Assembly (NCBI RefSeq): GCF_900090145.1
Contig: NZ_FMHI01000006.1
Span: 62,001 to 126,000, forward strand
From: Streptomyces sp. WMMB 322
Lineage (GTDB): Bacteria > Actinomycetota > Actinomycetes > Streptomycetales > Streptomycetaceae
DNA: 64,000 nucleotides
Reading direction: 5' to 3'
Below the pieces are notes generated by a model. That model saw only the letters and a program-made list of their open reading frames with translations, was not told where the DNA came from and did no database searches. Both the position numbers and the translations under genes were made by a program. This document shows positions 40,535 to 48,841 of the stretch, piece by piece; position 1 is the stretch's first letter; each line of letters starts with the position of its first letter.

Positions 40535-40654
40535 AACGGCTCCTTCACGTCGCGTCGGAAGGGCCGCACGCACCAGCAGCCGGTAGTCGATTCCCCTGTG
40601 GGGGCGGGAACTTGAAGGGAAAGTAGCGGCACCGCGAAGAGCTGTAAACCCTTC

Positions 40655-40680
40655 CTGCAAGATTCAGGAAGCTCTTGCGA
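40655..40680 (-). promoter_or_regulatory. CTTGCAG-type repeats upstream of alpha-amylase
   Basis: On the gene's strand CTTGCAG (40661-40655) is preceded by CGCAAGAGC. Repeats of this kind are known from promoters of Streptomyces amylase genes, where they take part in maltose induction. The assignment here rests on resemblance only. Confidence 0.4.
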
Positions 40681-40922
40681 GGCTCCCGCCCCCTTCCAAC
40701 ACGGCCTGATCATGGGGCCGTTGAGTGAGTGAGATGCGGACAGCTCAGGGTGACGACGCGCCAGGCTTCACCACTTCTTCACAGCACAGTTTCGTATACG
40801 TCCCGCATCGGTGTTCGAGGCAGTGGAAAGCTTCACCACGGCCGACCACCCATCGGCCGGTGCCGTGCTGCGACCCCCACACTGCGCACACGGCGCCACA
40901 TCCTCGGGGAGAGGACGCCAAC

Positions 40923-41780
40923 GTGGACTTCATACGTTCCGCAGCGCGCCGCAGAACGCTCGGCGCACTCGCCGGCACCGCGCTCATAGCCGCCGTCGTA
41001 CAGATACCCGCCTCGGCGGGCACGGCCACCGCACCGGACAAGAGCTCCGCACGGGCCTCCGGTACCGCGTCGGCCTTCACGGCAGCGGAAGAGGACGACT
41101 ACTACCAGGACGCCGAGGGCAAGACCGGCGAAGAACTCAAGACGGCTCTGCACGGCATCATCAGCAATGGCGTGACCACACTCTCGTACGACGAGGTCTG
41201 GGACGCGCTGAAGGAGACCGACCAGGACCCGGACAACTCGGGCAACGTCATCGAGCTGTACACCGGCAAGTCCATCTCCAAGGACAGCAACGGCGGCGAC
41301 CAGGGCAACTGGAACCGCGAGCACGTCTGGGCCAAGTCCCACGGCGACTTCGGCACCGCCGACGGACCGGGCACGGACGTGCACCACCTGCGCCCGTCCG
41401 ACGTGCAGGTCAACAGCATCCGCGGCAACAAGGACTTCGACGAGGGCGGCAGCGAGGTCGAGGGCGCGCCGGGCAACTTCACCGACGACGACTCCTACGA
41501 GCCGCGCGACGAGGTCAAGGGCGACGTCGCCCGCATGATCCTCTACATGGACGTCCGCTACGAGGGCGAGGACAGCTTCCCGGACCTGGAAGCCAACGAC
41601 GAGGTCGACAACGGCTCCAAGCCCAACATCGGCCGCGTGTCCGTCCTGAAGCAGTGGAGCGAGCAGGACCCGCCGGACAAGTTCGAGGAGAACCGCAACC
41701 AGGTCATCTTCGACAAGATCCAGAAGAACCGGAACCCGTTCATCGACCACCCGGAGTGGGTCGGGGAGATCTACAAGTAG
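40923..41780 (+). CDS. Secreted endonuclease I family nuclease
   Basis: The 285-residue protein has a signal peptide (RRTLGALAGTALIAAVVQIPASA) and the endonuclease I/NucM domain. NWNREHVWAKSHG (H134) and DVHHLRPSD (H154-H155) hold the metal and catalytic residues, and NPFIDHPEWV closes the fold. It degrades DNA non-specifically outside the cell, probably for phosphate or nucleotide supply. The GTG at 40923 follows GGGGAGAGGAC. It ends at the shared terminator with the leftward NlpC/P60 gene. The charged linker (about 40-65) before the domain is typical of secreted actinomycete forms. Confidence 0.92.
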   Translation: MDFIRSAARRRTLGALAGTALIAAVVQIPASAGTATAPDKSSARASGTASAFTAAEEDDYYQDAEGKTGEELKTALHGIISNGVTTLSYDEVWDALKETDQDPDNSGNVIELYTGKSISKDSNGGDQGNWNREHVWAKSHGDFGTADGPGTDVHHLRPSDVQVNSIRGNKDFDEGGSEVEGAPGNFTDDDSYEPRDEVKGDVARMILYMDVRYEGEDSFPDLEANDEVDNGSKPNIGRVSVLKQWSEQDPPDKFEENRNQVIFDKIQKNRNPFIDHPEWVGEIYK

Positions 41781-41846
41781 GGGGAACGGGCCGCGGGCCC
41801 GGTACGAGCCGGGCCGCGGTGACGCCCGCCCGGTCGTGAGGACGGC

Positions 41847-41893
41847 ACTGTGCCCTCGTCCCGGAAGCAACTCTTCCGGGACGAGGGCACAGT
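41847..41893. terminator. Bidirectional terminator, 21-bp perfect stem
   Basis: Arms 41847-41867 (ACTGTGCCCTCGTCC start) and 41873-41893 pair without mismatch around CAACT. The hairpin lies between the convergent endonuclease and NlpC/P60 genes. Confidence 0.9.
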
Positions 41894-41924
41894 CACGGGG
41901 CCGCTGAGCAGCCTGCCCGCTGCC

Positions 41925-42491
41925 TCAGTACTTCTTCGGGCGGTAGGCGTCGTACTGGTCCTTGCCGATCCCGTAGCTGCGCGTGCTGTGGTCGGTTCCG
42001 TAGCCGCCGCGCTGCTCGTAGGCGCGGTAGGACTTGTGCGCGGCGCTGGTCCACTTCTCGAAGATCACGACGTGACGGGTCGTCGAGCTGCCGTTCGCGT
42101 CGATGATCAGGTCGCCCTTCTTCAGCTGCGACATCTTGATCTTCTTGGTGAACTGCGAGGACGCCAGGCCCACCGTGTTCGTGCCCGGCTTCCCGTACTT
42201 GAGCGCCATGCTCACGTAGCCGGAGCAGTCCGTGCGGTAGCCCCGGAACGTCTTGCTCTGGCTGTAGGGAACCTGGTGGCCGTCGATCGCCGTCAGCCAG
42301 GTCCTGGCCCGCTTGATGACGGTGTTGCGGCTGATGCTTGCCTGGGTGCCGGCCTCCGCCTTCGTCTCGCGCGCCTGAGTGCCGGCGGCGCTCCCGGCCG
42401 GAGTCTCACCGGCGACTGCCATGGGTGTGAGGGACGCCAGGACGGCGGCGCCCGCAACCACGGGAAGAACTATTCGTGTCCTGCGGTTCAT
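41925..42491 (-). CDS. Secreted NlpC/P60-like peptidase
   Basis: The 188-residue protein has a signal peptide (residues 1-27) and a compact cysteine-peptidase-like domain. DCSGYVSMAL holds the nucleophile C89, H140 lies in TTRHVVIFEKW, and KKGDLI is the usual strand before the histidine. NlpC/P60 enzymes cut peptidoglycan stem peptides, although some relatives are amidases. GGGGAA lies upstream of the ATG at 42491. It is a single gene closed by the hairpin at 41847-41893. Confidence 0.82.
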   Translation of the reverse strand: MNRRTRIVLPVVAGAAVLASLTPMAVAGETPAGSAAGTQARETKAEAGTQASISRNTVIKRARTWLTAIDGHQVPYSQSKTFRGYRTDCSGYVSMALKYGKPGTNTVGLASSQFTKKIKMSQLKKGDLIIDANGSSTTRHVVIFEKWTSAAHKSYRAYEQRGGYGTDHSTRSYGIGKDQYDAYRPKKY

Positions 42492-42760
42492 GTGTTCCCC
42501 GTTTTCATCGGGTTTCTCTGGTCGGGCTGTCGGCCGGGCGCAGGCACGGGAATCCGCGTCGGATTCTCCCAACTCGCGGATTTCATCGGCCTGTTGCCCG
42601 ACGACGGGAACGCTAGGCGTGTTGAACTGAACGCGTCAATGCATTCCATGCCCGTCCGGGGATTCCGATGACGAATGTCAGGCGGGGCATTCCCGGGCGT
42701 GTGCCGGGTGCCTCACGAAAACGCGCACACGTCTGCCCCTGTGACGGTTTCCGGCTCGGG

Positions 42761-43102
42761 TCAGGCCTGTGACGTGCGACGTCGCAGCCAGCGCAGCAGC
42801 AGGCCGAGCCCGGTGGCGTTGACGAGCGCCGCGACCGCGAGCAGCAGAATGAAAAGCGGGAGAGTCACCGCAGTCGGCAGCACAAATCCGATTGCGCCGG
42901 CGAGCAGCACGACGGGAAGACTCGTCGGCAGCGTGGCGAAAATGGGCCAGACACCCGCGAAAGAAGGGCCTTCGTCGTTTGCGAAAAGGGCATCGAAAGC
43001 CGTCCAGATCAGCAATGCCGCACAGGCCGTCAGATAGATGCGGGACGGCCAGTTGTCCGTCGCCGCCGAGAGAATTCGCTTCCAGCCGCTGCGGTCCCGC
43101 AT
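42761..43102 (-). CDS. Small membrane protein (SCO4225-like)
   Basis: The 113-residue protein has three hydrophobic segments: IYLTACAALLIWTAFDALF, VWPIFATLPTSLPVVLLAGAIGFV and TLPLFILLLAVAALVNATGLGLLL. The sequence DEGPSFAGVWPI between helices 1 and 2 resembles the Streptomyces SCO4225 family of uncharacterised membrane proteins. A basic tail (RWLRRRTSQ) suggests that the C-terminus is inside. No partner gene is adjacent and the function is unknown. Confidence 0.75.
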   Translation of the reverse strand: MRDRSGWKRILSAATDNWPSRIYLTACAALLIWTAFDALFANDEGPSFAGVWPIFATLPTSLPVVLLAGAIGFVLPTAVTLPLFILLLAVAALVNATGLGLLLRWLRRRTSQA

Positions 43103-43345
43103 GGTTGCTCTTCCCGATCGGTGAAAGATCTCCAGGACAGATGACAGTCGCGCGTGTTCCGGCAGATCCTCCGCTCATTCACCGCCTGGCGCATGAGTAC
43201 TTGTACTCAGATCCGCGGCTTGCGGGAAGCCCGGAGGGCCGCGGCACCGACGGCCGCGTTCAGGTGCGCGCCGAGACCGGTCCGGCCCGTACTCCCGTCA
43301 GGTCCGCGGGGACGGGCCGGGCCCGGGAGCCGGAAGTGCGGCTTC

Positions 43346-43777
43346 TCAAGCCAGAGACGGACCGCTGCGGTCCGGGTGCAGCCACTGCGCGCGCATGGTC
43401 TTGCCGCGTGCCGATGTCAGCACTTCCAGAGTGTCGGCGCACTGCTCGACGATGCGCAGGCCCCAGCCGCCGCTGCCGTCGAGCTTGCCCGGCCGCCAGC
43501 GCGGAGGGAGCGGCACGGAGTCCGTGACCTCCACCCGTACGCGGTACGGCCCGGCCTGGACCCGCAGTTGCCACTTTCCCCGCGCGTGACGCTGTGCGTT
43601 GGTCACGAGTTCGGAGACGACGAGGAGCACTCCCGTCAGGTCCACCCAGGCGCAGTCCCGCGCCAGGTGCTCCTCCACGGCCTTGCGTGCCTGTCCGATG
43701 TCGGTGTACACCGAGTCCATCAGCAGGGCTTCTTGTTCCCCTCCGCCTGTCGCCGCAGGGCTGTGACCCGTGGGCAC
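43346..43777 (-). CDS. RsbW-like ATP-binding protein (anti-sigma/serine kinase type)
   Basis: The 143-residue protein carries a GHKL/HATPase fold. The N-box is SELVTNAQRHARG (about residues 56-68), and the G-box is GGWGLRIVEQCAD (about 103-115). The D-box region reads TDSVPLPPRW, so the usual DxGxG is altered. GGGAGGTGAT precedes the GTG at 43777. Such proteins bind sigma factors or phosphorylate anti-anti-sigma factors. It is divergent from a SigB/SigF-type sigma gene 278 bases away, so control of that sigma is possible, but Streptomyces has dozens of orphan copies and no direct link is shown. Confidence 0.8.
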   Translation of the reverse strand: MPTGHSPAATGGGEQEALLMDSVYTDIGQARKAVEEHLARDCAWVDLTGVLLVVSELVTNAQRHARGKWQLRVQAGPYRVRVEVTDSVPLPPRWRPGKLDGSGGWGLRIVEQCADTLEVLTSARGKTMRAQWLHPDRSGPSLA

Positions 43778-43989
43778 CAGGCATCACCTCCCGTCCTCTG
43801 CCGAGGACGCATTCTCCTCGACGCGCCGTCCGTACGCCTCTCTCACGGAAACCCGGACTCTCGTCGTGGTCGCTTCAATCGGTCCCAGGTCCGCCTGCCC
43901 ACCGGCGCCTGCCTCATGCCAACTGGCCCCGCACGGCCGCTCCGAGGCGCCGCAAATCAGCCCAAAAGGACAACCGCTCGAAGCCGTAG

Positions 43990-44014
43990 GCTTGTTCAGT
44001 GAGAAGCCGGGTAG
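43990..44014 (+). promoter_or_regulatory. SigB-type promoter candidate before sigma gene
   Basis: GCTT (43990-43993), a 15-base spacer and GGGTAG (44009-44014) nearly match the GNNT-N14-16-GGGTAY pattern of stress sigma factors. The site lies 41 bases before the sigma gene start, suggesting autoregulation. Confidence 0.45.
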
Positions 44015-44055
44015 GCGATTGAACCCGACGTCGAAGTGAAGGGCAGGTCCACGCG

Positions 44056-44949
44056 ATGACTTCCGCAACGCCGACCGTCACGACAACGGAGGAAGCACCC
44101 ACCGGGTCGCCGTCCGTAATCGAAGGGCGGGGAGCCGGAAGTACACCGGAGGGGCTGCCCGTCGTCGACGAGCCGGAGAAGCTTGCTCCCGAGGACGCGC
44201 GTCAGCTCTCGAAGACGCTCTTCGACAGGCTCGAAGTTCTCGAGGAGGGCACGCACGAGTACCAGTACGTGCGCAACACCCTCATCGAGATCAACCTGAC
44301 TCTCGTACGGTATTCGGCGCGCCGCTTCCGCTCCCGCGGCGACGACATGGACGACATCGTGCAGGTCGGCACGATCGGCCTCATCAAGGCGATCGACCGG
44401 TTCGACCTCTCGCGCGAGGTGGAGTTCACCACCTTCGCGATCCCGTACGTCGTCGGTGAGATCAAGCGCTTCTTCCGTGACACGACGTGGGACGTCCGCG
44501 TTCCGCGCCGCCTCCAGGAGATGCGCATGGATCTGGCGCGGGCCAACGACAAGCTCACCTCGACGCTGGGCCGGTCGCCCCGCGTGAGCGAACTGGCCGA
44601 GCATCTCGGCGTGAGCGAGGAGGAGATCGTCGAGGGCCAGGTCGCGGCCAACGGCTACAACTCCTCCTCCCTCGACGCCACGGTCAACGACGAGGAGGGC
44701 GAGGCGTCCCTGGCGGACGTGCTGGGCGAACGTGACGAGGCCATGGACCTGGTCGAGGACTTCCACGCCCTCAAGCCGCTCCTCGCCGAACTCTCCGAGC
44801 GCGACCGGAAGATCATCGAGCTGCGCTTCGGCGACGAGCTGACACAGGCGCAGATCGGCGAGCATCTGGGCCTGTCCCAGATGCACGTCTCCCGGCTGCT
44901 CAGCCGTGCGCTCTCCGCCCTCCGCGCCGGCATGCTCACGCAGAACTGA
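44056..44949 (+). CDS. SigB/SigF/SigG-family RNA polymerase sigma factor
   Basis: The 297-residue group 3 sigma factor has regions 2, 3 and 4. Region 2 shows RRFRSRGDDMDDIVQVGTIGLIKAIDRFD and FTTFAIPYVVGEIKRFFRD, ending in WDVRVPRRLQE. Region 3 spans about 155-215. Region 4 shows ERDRKIIELRFGDELTQAQIG and the recognition helix LGLSQMHVSRLLSRAL. The N-terminal 35 residues are an extension. It directs general stress transcription. A SigB-type promoter candidate lies just upstream, and a csbD gene, a classical SigB target, is downstream on the other strand with a similar promoter. The RsbW-like gene is divergent. Confidence 0.93.
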   Translation: MTSATPTVTTTEEAPTGSPSVIEGRGAGSTPEGLPVVDEPEKLAPEDARQLSKTLFDRLEVLEEGTHEYQYVRNTLIEINLTLVRYSARRFRSRGDDMDDIVQVGTIGLIKAIDRFDLSREVEFTTFAIPYVVGEIKRFFRDTTWDVRVPRRLQEMRMDLARANDKLTSTLGRSPRVSELAEHLGVSEEEIVEGQVAANGYNSSSLDATVNDEEGEASLADVLGERDEAMDLVEDFHALKPLLAELSERDRKIIELRFGDELTQAQIGEHLGLSQMHVSRLLSRALSALRAGMLTQN

Positions 44950-44985
44950 CATACGCACGCCCGCACAAGGGCATCTGATGCCGCC

Positions 44986-45025
44986 GCTGCCGTGGCAGTC
45001 CCGTGACAGGGTCTGCCACGGCAGC
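44986..45025 (+). terminator. Terminator hairpin after sigma gene
   Basis: GCTGCCGTGGCAG pairs with CTGCCACGGCAGC (13 bp) around a 14-base loop, followed by TTTGG, 36 bases after the sigma stop codon. Confidence 0.8.
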
Positions 45026-45131
45026 TTTGGTGTCAGGGCATGCGTCCGTGCGTCAGGGCAACGGCAGTCCGTCGGCACGCCATGGCAGGGTGGGGCGGGG
45101 CGGGGCAAAGGACGGCAGGGCCAAAGGCAGC

Positions 45132-45170
45132 CGAAGGGCCCGTGACGTCCGCAGCGTCACGGGCCCTTCG
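45132..45170 (-). terminator. Terminator hairpin after csbD, 16-bp stem
   Basis: CGAAGGGCCCGTGACG pairs with CGTCACGGGCCCTTCG around TCCGCAG, about 70 bases past the csbD stop. It can also stop transcripts from the sigma gene side. Confidence 0.8.
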
Positions 45171-45242
45171 TCTCCCTGCGCGCAGCGCCCGCGGAAACCG
45201 CGGCGCCGTGCGGTGCACTCGGCGGTGCGCTCGGCGGTGCGC

Positions 45243-45416
45243 TCAGCGCCGGAAGGCGTCCTTGGCCTTCTCCGCGGCCTGCCGGGCGTCGCCCTTCGAC
45301 TGCTCGCGGCGGCCTTCGGCCTCAAGCCGCTCGTTGCCGAGCTTGCGGCCGAGGACCTCCTTGACCTTTCCCTGGAGCTGCTCGGTCCTGGCCTGCTTCT
45401 TCTTCTCAGCACCCAC
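45243..45416 (-). CDS. CsbD family stress protein
   Basis: The 57-residue highly charged helical protein has the CsbD pattern: EQLQGKVKEVLGRKLGNERLE, then KGDARQAAEKAKDAFRR. It starts with GTG at 45416 after GGGGAGGACTCACC. In Bacillus csbD belongs to the SigB general stress regulon; its biochemical role is unknown. Here a SigB-type promoter candidate (GTTT-N15-GGGCAC) lies 44 bases upstream, and a SigB-family sigma gene is the convergent neighbour. Confidence 0.85.
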   Translation of the reverse strand: MGAEKKKQARTEQLQGKVKEVLGRKLGNERLEAEGRREQSKGDARQAAEKAKDAFRR

Positions 45417-45459
45417 GGTGAGTCCTCCCCACGAGATTCCTTCTGACGTGTTGCGGCGG

Positions 45460-45484
45460 GTGCCCGCGCAACAGGGGCGGAAAC
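45460..45484 (-). promoter_or_regulatory. SigB-type promoter candidate before csbD
   Basis: On the minus strand GTTT (45484-45481), 15 bases, then GGGCAC (45465-45460) fits the stress-sigma pattern with one -10 deviation, 43 bases before the csbD start. Confidence 0.45.
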
Positions 45485-45538
45485 ACCGGCTGTTGCCATG
45501 CGTCGGTGCCGGCGCGGGCGCCGCCGGTGCGCTGCCGC

Positions 45539-46972
45539 TCAGCTCTCCAGCGGGCAGCTCCTCGTCAGCTCCGCCTGCGTCGCCCCGTCCGGCCTGGGCA
45601 CGTCGCGGCTGCGCGGCGGCTTCGTGCCGTCGCCGAGCCAGCGCTCCAGCGCGGTGAACGCCGAACGGTGGCACGGCGTGAGCGGCCGCAGCTTGTCGGG
45701 GAAGGCGTCCGCGAGCGAATCGACGTGGTTGCCGTCCTCGACGCGGTAGTAGCGGAAGAGCCCTCCCCGCCCCGACTCGCGCACCATGCGGGCGTAGACG
45801 TCGGAGTCCTCCCCGATGGGGAGCAGGGTGTCGAGGGTGCCGTGCAGCGTGATGAGGGGTTTGCCGATCCTGCCGGTGAGCCCGGCCTTTGCGACCGCGC
45901 GGCGGACGTCGTCCGGGCGGTCCTCGTACTCGTAGTCTGCGTCGCACGGCGGACCGTCCGGGTCTCCGGGCGTGCAGAACGGGGTGCCCGCCTCGGTGTC
46001 GCCGTCGAAGCCGGGATCCATCTCCTCGCGGTAGATGCGCTGCGTGAGGTCCCAGTAGTTCTCGTGGTGGTAGGGCCACAGGAACTCGGAGCCGCGCGGG
46101 AAGCCGGCGCCGTGCAGGGCCTTCCTGGCCTTGTCCGCCCCGGGGCCGCCGGCGGCGTACGCCGGGTAGTGGCGCAGCGCCTGCGGCAGGAAGGTCAGCA
46201 GGTTGGGCCGCTCGCCGCCGGCCCGCCACAGCGTGCCCTCCCAGTCGACGCCGCCGTCGTAGAGCTCCGGACGGTTCTCCAGCTGCCAGCGCACGAGGTA
46301 GCCGCCGTTTGACATGCCGGTGGCCAGGGTGCGTGCCGGGGCCCGCCGGTAGTGGTCGGCGACCGTCGCGCGCGCTGCCCGCGTGAGCTGCGTGACCCGC
46401 CGGTTCCACTCGGCGACCGCGTCACCGGGTGTCCGGCCGTCGCGGTGGAAGGCCGCTCCGGTGTTGCCCTTGTCGGTGGCTGCGAAGGCGTAGCCGCGCC
46501 CCAGCACCCAGTCGCCGATGGCCCGGTCGTTGGCGTACTGCTCGCGGTTTCCGGGGGCGCCGCTGACGACCAGGCCGCCGTTCCAGCGGGCGGGCAGCCG
46601 CAGAACGAACTGGGAGTCGTGCTGCCAGCCGTGGTTGGTGTTCGTCGCGGAGCTGTCCGGGAAGTAGCCGTCGATCTGTACGCCCGGCACGCCCTTCGGT
46701 GTGGGCAGCTTCGCAGGGGTCAGCCCGGCCCAGTCGGCGGGGTCGGTGTGTCCGCTCTCCACGGTGCCCGCGGTCGTCAACTCGTCGAGGCAGACGGCCT
46801 TCTGATGTTCGGCGCCGGGCACGCGGGGCATGTCCGTCCGGGCACAGCCGCGGTCCGCACCCTGCTGGGCGGCGGCACCGCCGGGCGCGGGGAAGGAGAG
46901 CAGCGCGGCGGTGAGGGCGGCTACTGCCGCGAGTCGGTACGGGCGTACGGCGGCGCTGCTGACCCGTTTCAT
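45539..46972 (-). CDS. Secreted tannase/feruloyl-esterase-like alpha/beta hydrolase
   Basis: The 477-residue protein has a Sec signal peptide (about residues 1-35), then an alpha/beta hydrolase. The nucleophile elbow is GMSNGG (S221), NGGLVVSGAPGNREQY is the oxyanion strand, LITLHGTLDTLLP holds the acidic residue and DGNHVDSL the histidine. Eight cysteines, including a C-terminal pair (CHRSA, CPLES), fit a secreted protein. It resembles tannase/feruloyl esterases and 3-hydroxybutyrate oligomer hydrolases; the substrate is uncertain. It is a single leftward gene with a 700-base upstream gap. Confidence 0.78.
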   Translation of the reverse strand: MKRVSSAAVRPYRLAAVAALTAALLSFPAPGGAAAQQGADRGCARTDMPRVPGAEHQKAVCLDELTTAGTVESGHTDPADWAGLTPAKLPTPKGVPGVQIDGYFPDSSATNTNHGWQHDSQFVLRLPARWNGGLVVSGAPGNREQYANDRAIGDWVLGRGYAFAATDKGNTGAAFHRDGRTPGDAVAEWNRRVTQLTRAARATVADHYRRAPARTLATGMSNGGYLVRWQLENRPELYDGGVDWEGTLWRAGGERPNLLTFLPQALRHYPAYAAGGPGADKARKALHGAGFPRGSEFLWPYHHENYWDLTQRIYREEMDPGFDGDTEAGTPFCTPGDPDGPPCDADYEYEDRPDDVRRAVAKAGLTGRIGKPLITLHGTLDTLLPIGEDSDVYARMVRESGRGGLFRYYRVEDGNHVDSLADAFPDKLRPLTPCHRSAFTALERWLGDGTKPPRSRDVPRPDGATQAELTRSCPLES

Positions 46973-47686
46973 CGCAGAGGTCTCCCTGGGGGCTGTGTCC
47001 GGCCGGAGTCGGCCGGGCCGGTGTCCGGCCTGATGAGTGCACGCAGGCTACGAGCCGCTCCATCCCCCGCACACGTGACGGACCGCCACCTTCGCGGCCC
47101 CTGCGGTGGTGCACGGCCACACGCCGTACGCACGGCGGGCCATCGCCCGCAAGGGACGGCGGCGGCTCTCCGCCTGGGACGGCGAACTCCCCCGGACGCC
47201 ATGCCGGTTGGGCGGCTGGCCGCGGACGCAGGCCCACGGACGCGTGCCCACGGACGCAGGCCCAGGCTCGCTGACGTGAGCGGCGCCGGCAGCTCCGGCA
47301 GCGGCCCCCGAGCCCCGGCCGACGGGCCATGCGGAGCTGTGGCCGAACACGGCCTGGACACCGGTCACTTCACCGGCCGCAGTGCCCGGAGCAAGTATTC
47401 GGCCGAGCAGATCACGCACGCACGCGGAGGCGGAGCACGGCCGGGGGCGGGCTCTCCCCGGGTCGCCGGAGTGCGGACACGCCACCGGCGACCGGTCCTG
47501 CGGAGCGCCGCGGCGGCCATGTGCCCGCATCCCCTGCGTACACGCGCGTACGCGCAGCACAACGGCCCGCCCGCGTCCCCGGCCACCTGGACGCGGAACC
47601 GGCCGGGTCTCGCCGCGGGCAGCGGAAGCAGCGGGGGGCGCCCGTGCACCGGGGAGGACCCGCGCCGGCGGCGGTCGGACCGGCGG
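46973..47686. other. Non-coding stretch, nothing recognised
   Basis: These 714 bases between the leftward esterase gene and the end of the second sigma gene show no believable gene on either strand. Runs of CGGACGC/CGCAGGCCCA are repeated loosely near 47215-47270. Confidence 0.4.
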
Positions 47687-48535
47687 TCAGACCGTCATCG
47701 CGGCCCGCGCCGGGGAGGGCTCGTGAGCGCGCGCCGCCACCTCCGCCTCGACCTCCCGGTGCAGGCGCTCACACGTACGGCTGATGAGCCGCGAGACGTG
47801 CATCTGGGAGATCCCGAGCTGCTCGGCGATGCTGCTCTGCGTCATGTCGCAGAAGAAGCGCAGGTAGAGGATGTAGCGCTCCCGCTCCGGCAGGTTGCGC
47901 AGCTGCGGCTTGACCGCCTCGCGGTAGGTGACGCGCTCGAAGCCCGGCTCGGTGGCGCCGAGGGTGTCGAGCAGGGAGTAGCCGTCCTCGTTCTTGGACA
48001 GCTCGGCGTCGAGCGAGAGCGCACTGTAGCTCTCCAGCGCCTCCATGCCGATGACGACGTCCTCCTGGCTGAGGCCGCTGTGCTCGGCGATCTGCGCCAC
48101 GGTGGGCGAGCGGTCATCGAGCGTGACGCCCAGTTCACGGCAGCTGGCGCGTACGCGGTTGCGCAGCTCCTGCACGCGTCGCGGCACGTGCAGATCCCAC
48201 ATGTAGTCGCGGAAGTGCCGCTTGATCTCTCCGACGATCGTCGGCACCGCGAAGCTCTCGAAGGCGCACCCCCGGGCCGGGTCGTAGCGCGCGACGGCCT
48301 TGACCAGCCCCAGCGCGGCGACCTGCTGCAGGTCCTCGAGGTTCTCGCCCCGGTTGCGGAAGCGCTGGGCGAGGCGGTCGGCCATCGGCATCCAGGCCCG
48401 CACGACCTCCTGGCGCAGCTCCTCCTTCTCCGGCCCGTCCGGCAGCGACGTGATGCGCTCGAAGTGGGCCGCGGTGTCGGGTGCATCGTCATGCGGGTGA
48501 CGTGCGTGCTTCGCACGGAAACGGACTGCTGACAT
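47687..48535 (-). CDS. SigB/SigF/SigG-family sigma factor 2
   Basis: The 282-residue group 3 sigma factor is clearly paralogous to the one at 44056. RFRNRGENLEDLQQVAALGLVKAVARYD and FESFAVPTIVGEIKRHFRDYMWD mark region 2, HVPRRVQELRN leads into region 3, and ERERYILYLRFFCDMTQSSIA with LGISQMHVSRLISRTCERL marks region 4. GGGAGG lies upstream of the ATG at 48535. The first 20 residues are basic. No anti-sigma gene is adjacent. A hrdB-type promoter candidate lies at 48639-48669. Two stress sigmas within 4 kb suggest an old duplication or a linked cascade. Confidence 0.93.
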   Translation of the reverse strand: MSAVRFRAKHARHPHDDAPDTAAHFERITSLPDGPEKEELRQEVVRAWMPMADRLAQRFRNRGENLEDLQQVAALGLVKAVARYDPARGCAFESFAVPTIVGEIKRHFRDYMWDLHVPRRVQELRNRVRASCRELGVTLDDRSPTVAQIAEHSGLSQEDVVIGMEALESYSALSLDAELSKNEDGYSLLDTLGATEPGFERVTYREAVKPQLRNLPERERYILYLRFFCDMTQSSIAEQLGISQMHVSRLISRTCERLHREVEAEVAARAHEPSPARAAMTV

Positions 48536-48638
48536 GACCTGATGCCTCCCGGTGCTCGGTGAACTCGGGTAGCGCGTCACCGCGGGAGATGGCACAGCGG
48601 TCAGGCGCGCGGCGGCGCCGACCGCCTTCCCGCAGCTG

Positions 48639-48669
48639 TGCCTACTGGCCGAAGCACAAAAGGGGTCAA
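48639..48669 (-). promoter_or_regulatory. Housekeeping promoter candidate for sigma 2
   Basis: On the minus strand TTGACC (48669-48664), a 19-base spacer and TAGGCA (48644-48639). The spacer is slightly long. It lies about 100 bases before the start codon. Confidence 0.35.
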
Positions 48670-48788
48670 AACACCTTAAGAGTAATGACACCGTCCAATA
48701 CTCCCGATCTCCTTCAAACTACGTCGATGCCGTCTCATGTGCCACACGTACGCCGTGTTTCACCCGAGCCCGTCCGGGGACGCACGAA

Positions 48789-48820
48789 GGCCCCGGGCGT
48801 GCAGCAGCACACCCGGGGCC
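48789..48820 (-). terminator. Terminator hairpin after ferritin-like gene
   Basis: GGCCCCGGGCGTG pairs with CACACCCGGGGCC with one mismatch around CAGCAG, 21 bases past the stop codon. Confidence 0.8.
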
Positions 48821-48841
48821 AGAAGTCCCAGCCGTCCGGCG

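Larger units (their letters stand above)
48536..48841. other. Upstream region of sigma factor 2
   Basis: These 306 bases hold the promoter candidate at 48639-48669, an A/T-richer patch (48655-48720) and the hairpin at 48789-48820. No gene was seen. Confidence 0.45.

Noticed and set aside
38771..40615. Rightward open frame of 614 codons opposite the alpha-amylase
   Set aside because: It mirrors the GC-biased codons of a clear GH13 gene with all catalytic regions; not a separate gene.
46973..47686. Possible small genes in the gap before sigma factor 2
   Set aside because: All frames are Arg/Pro/Ala-rich with no ribosome site or recognisable domain.
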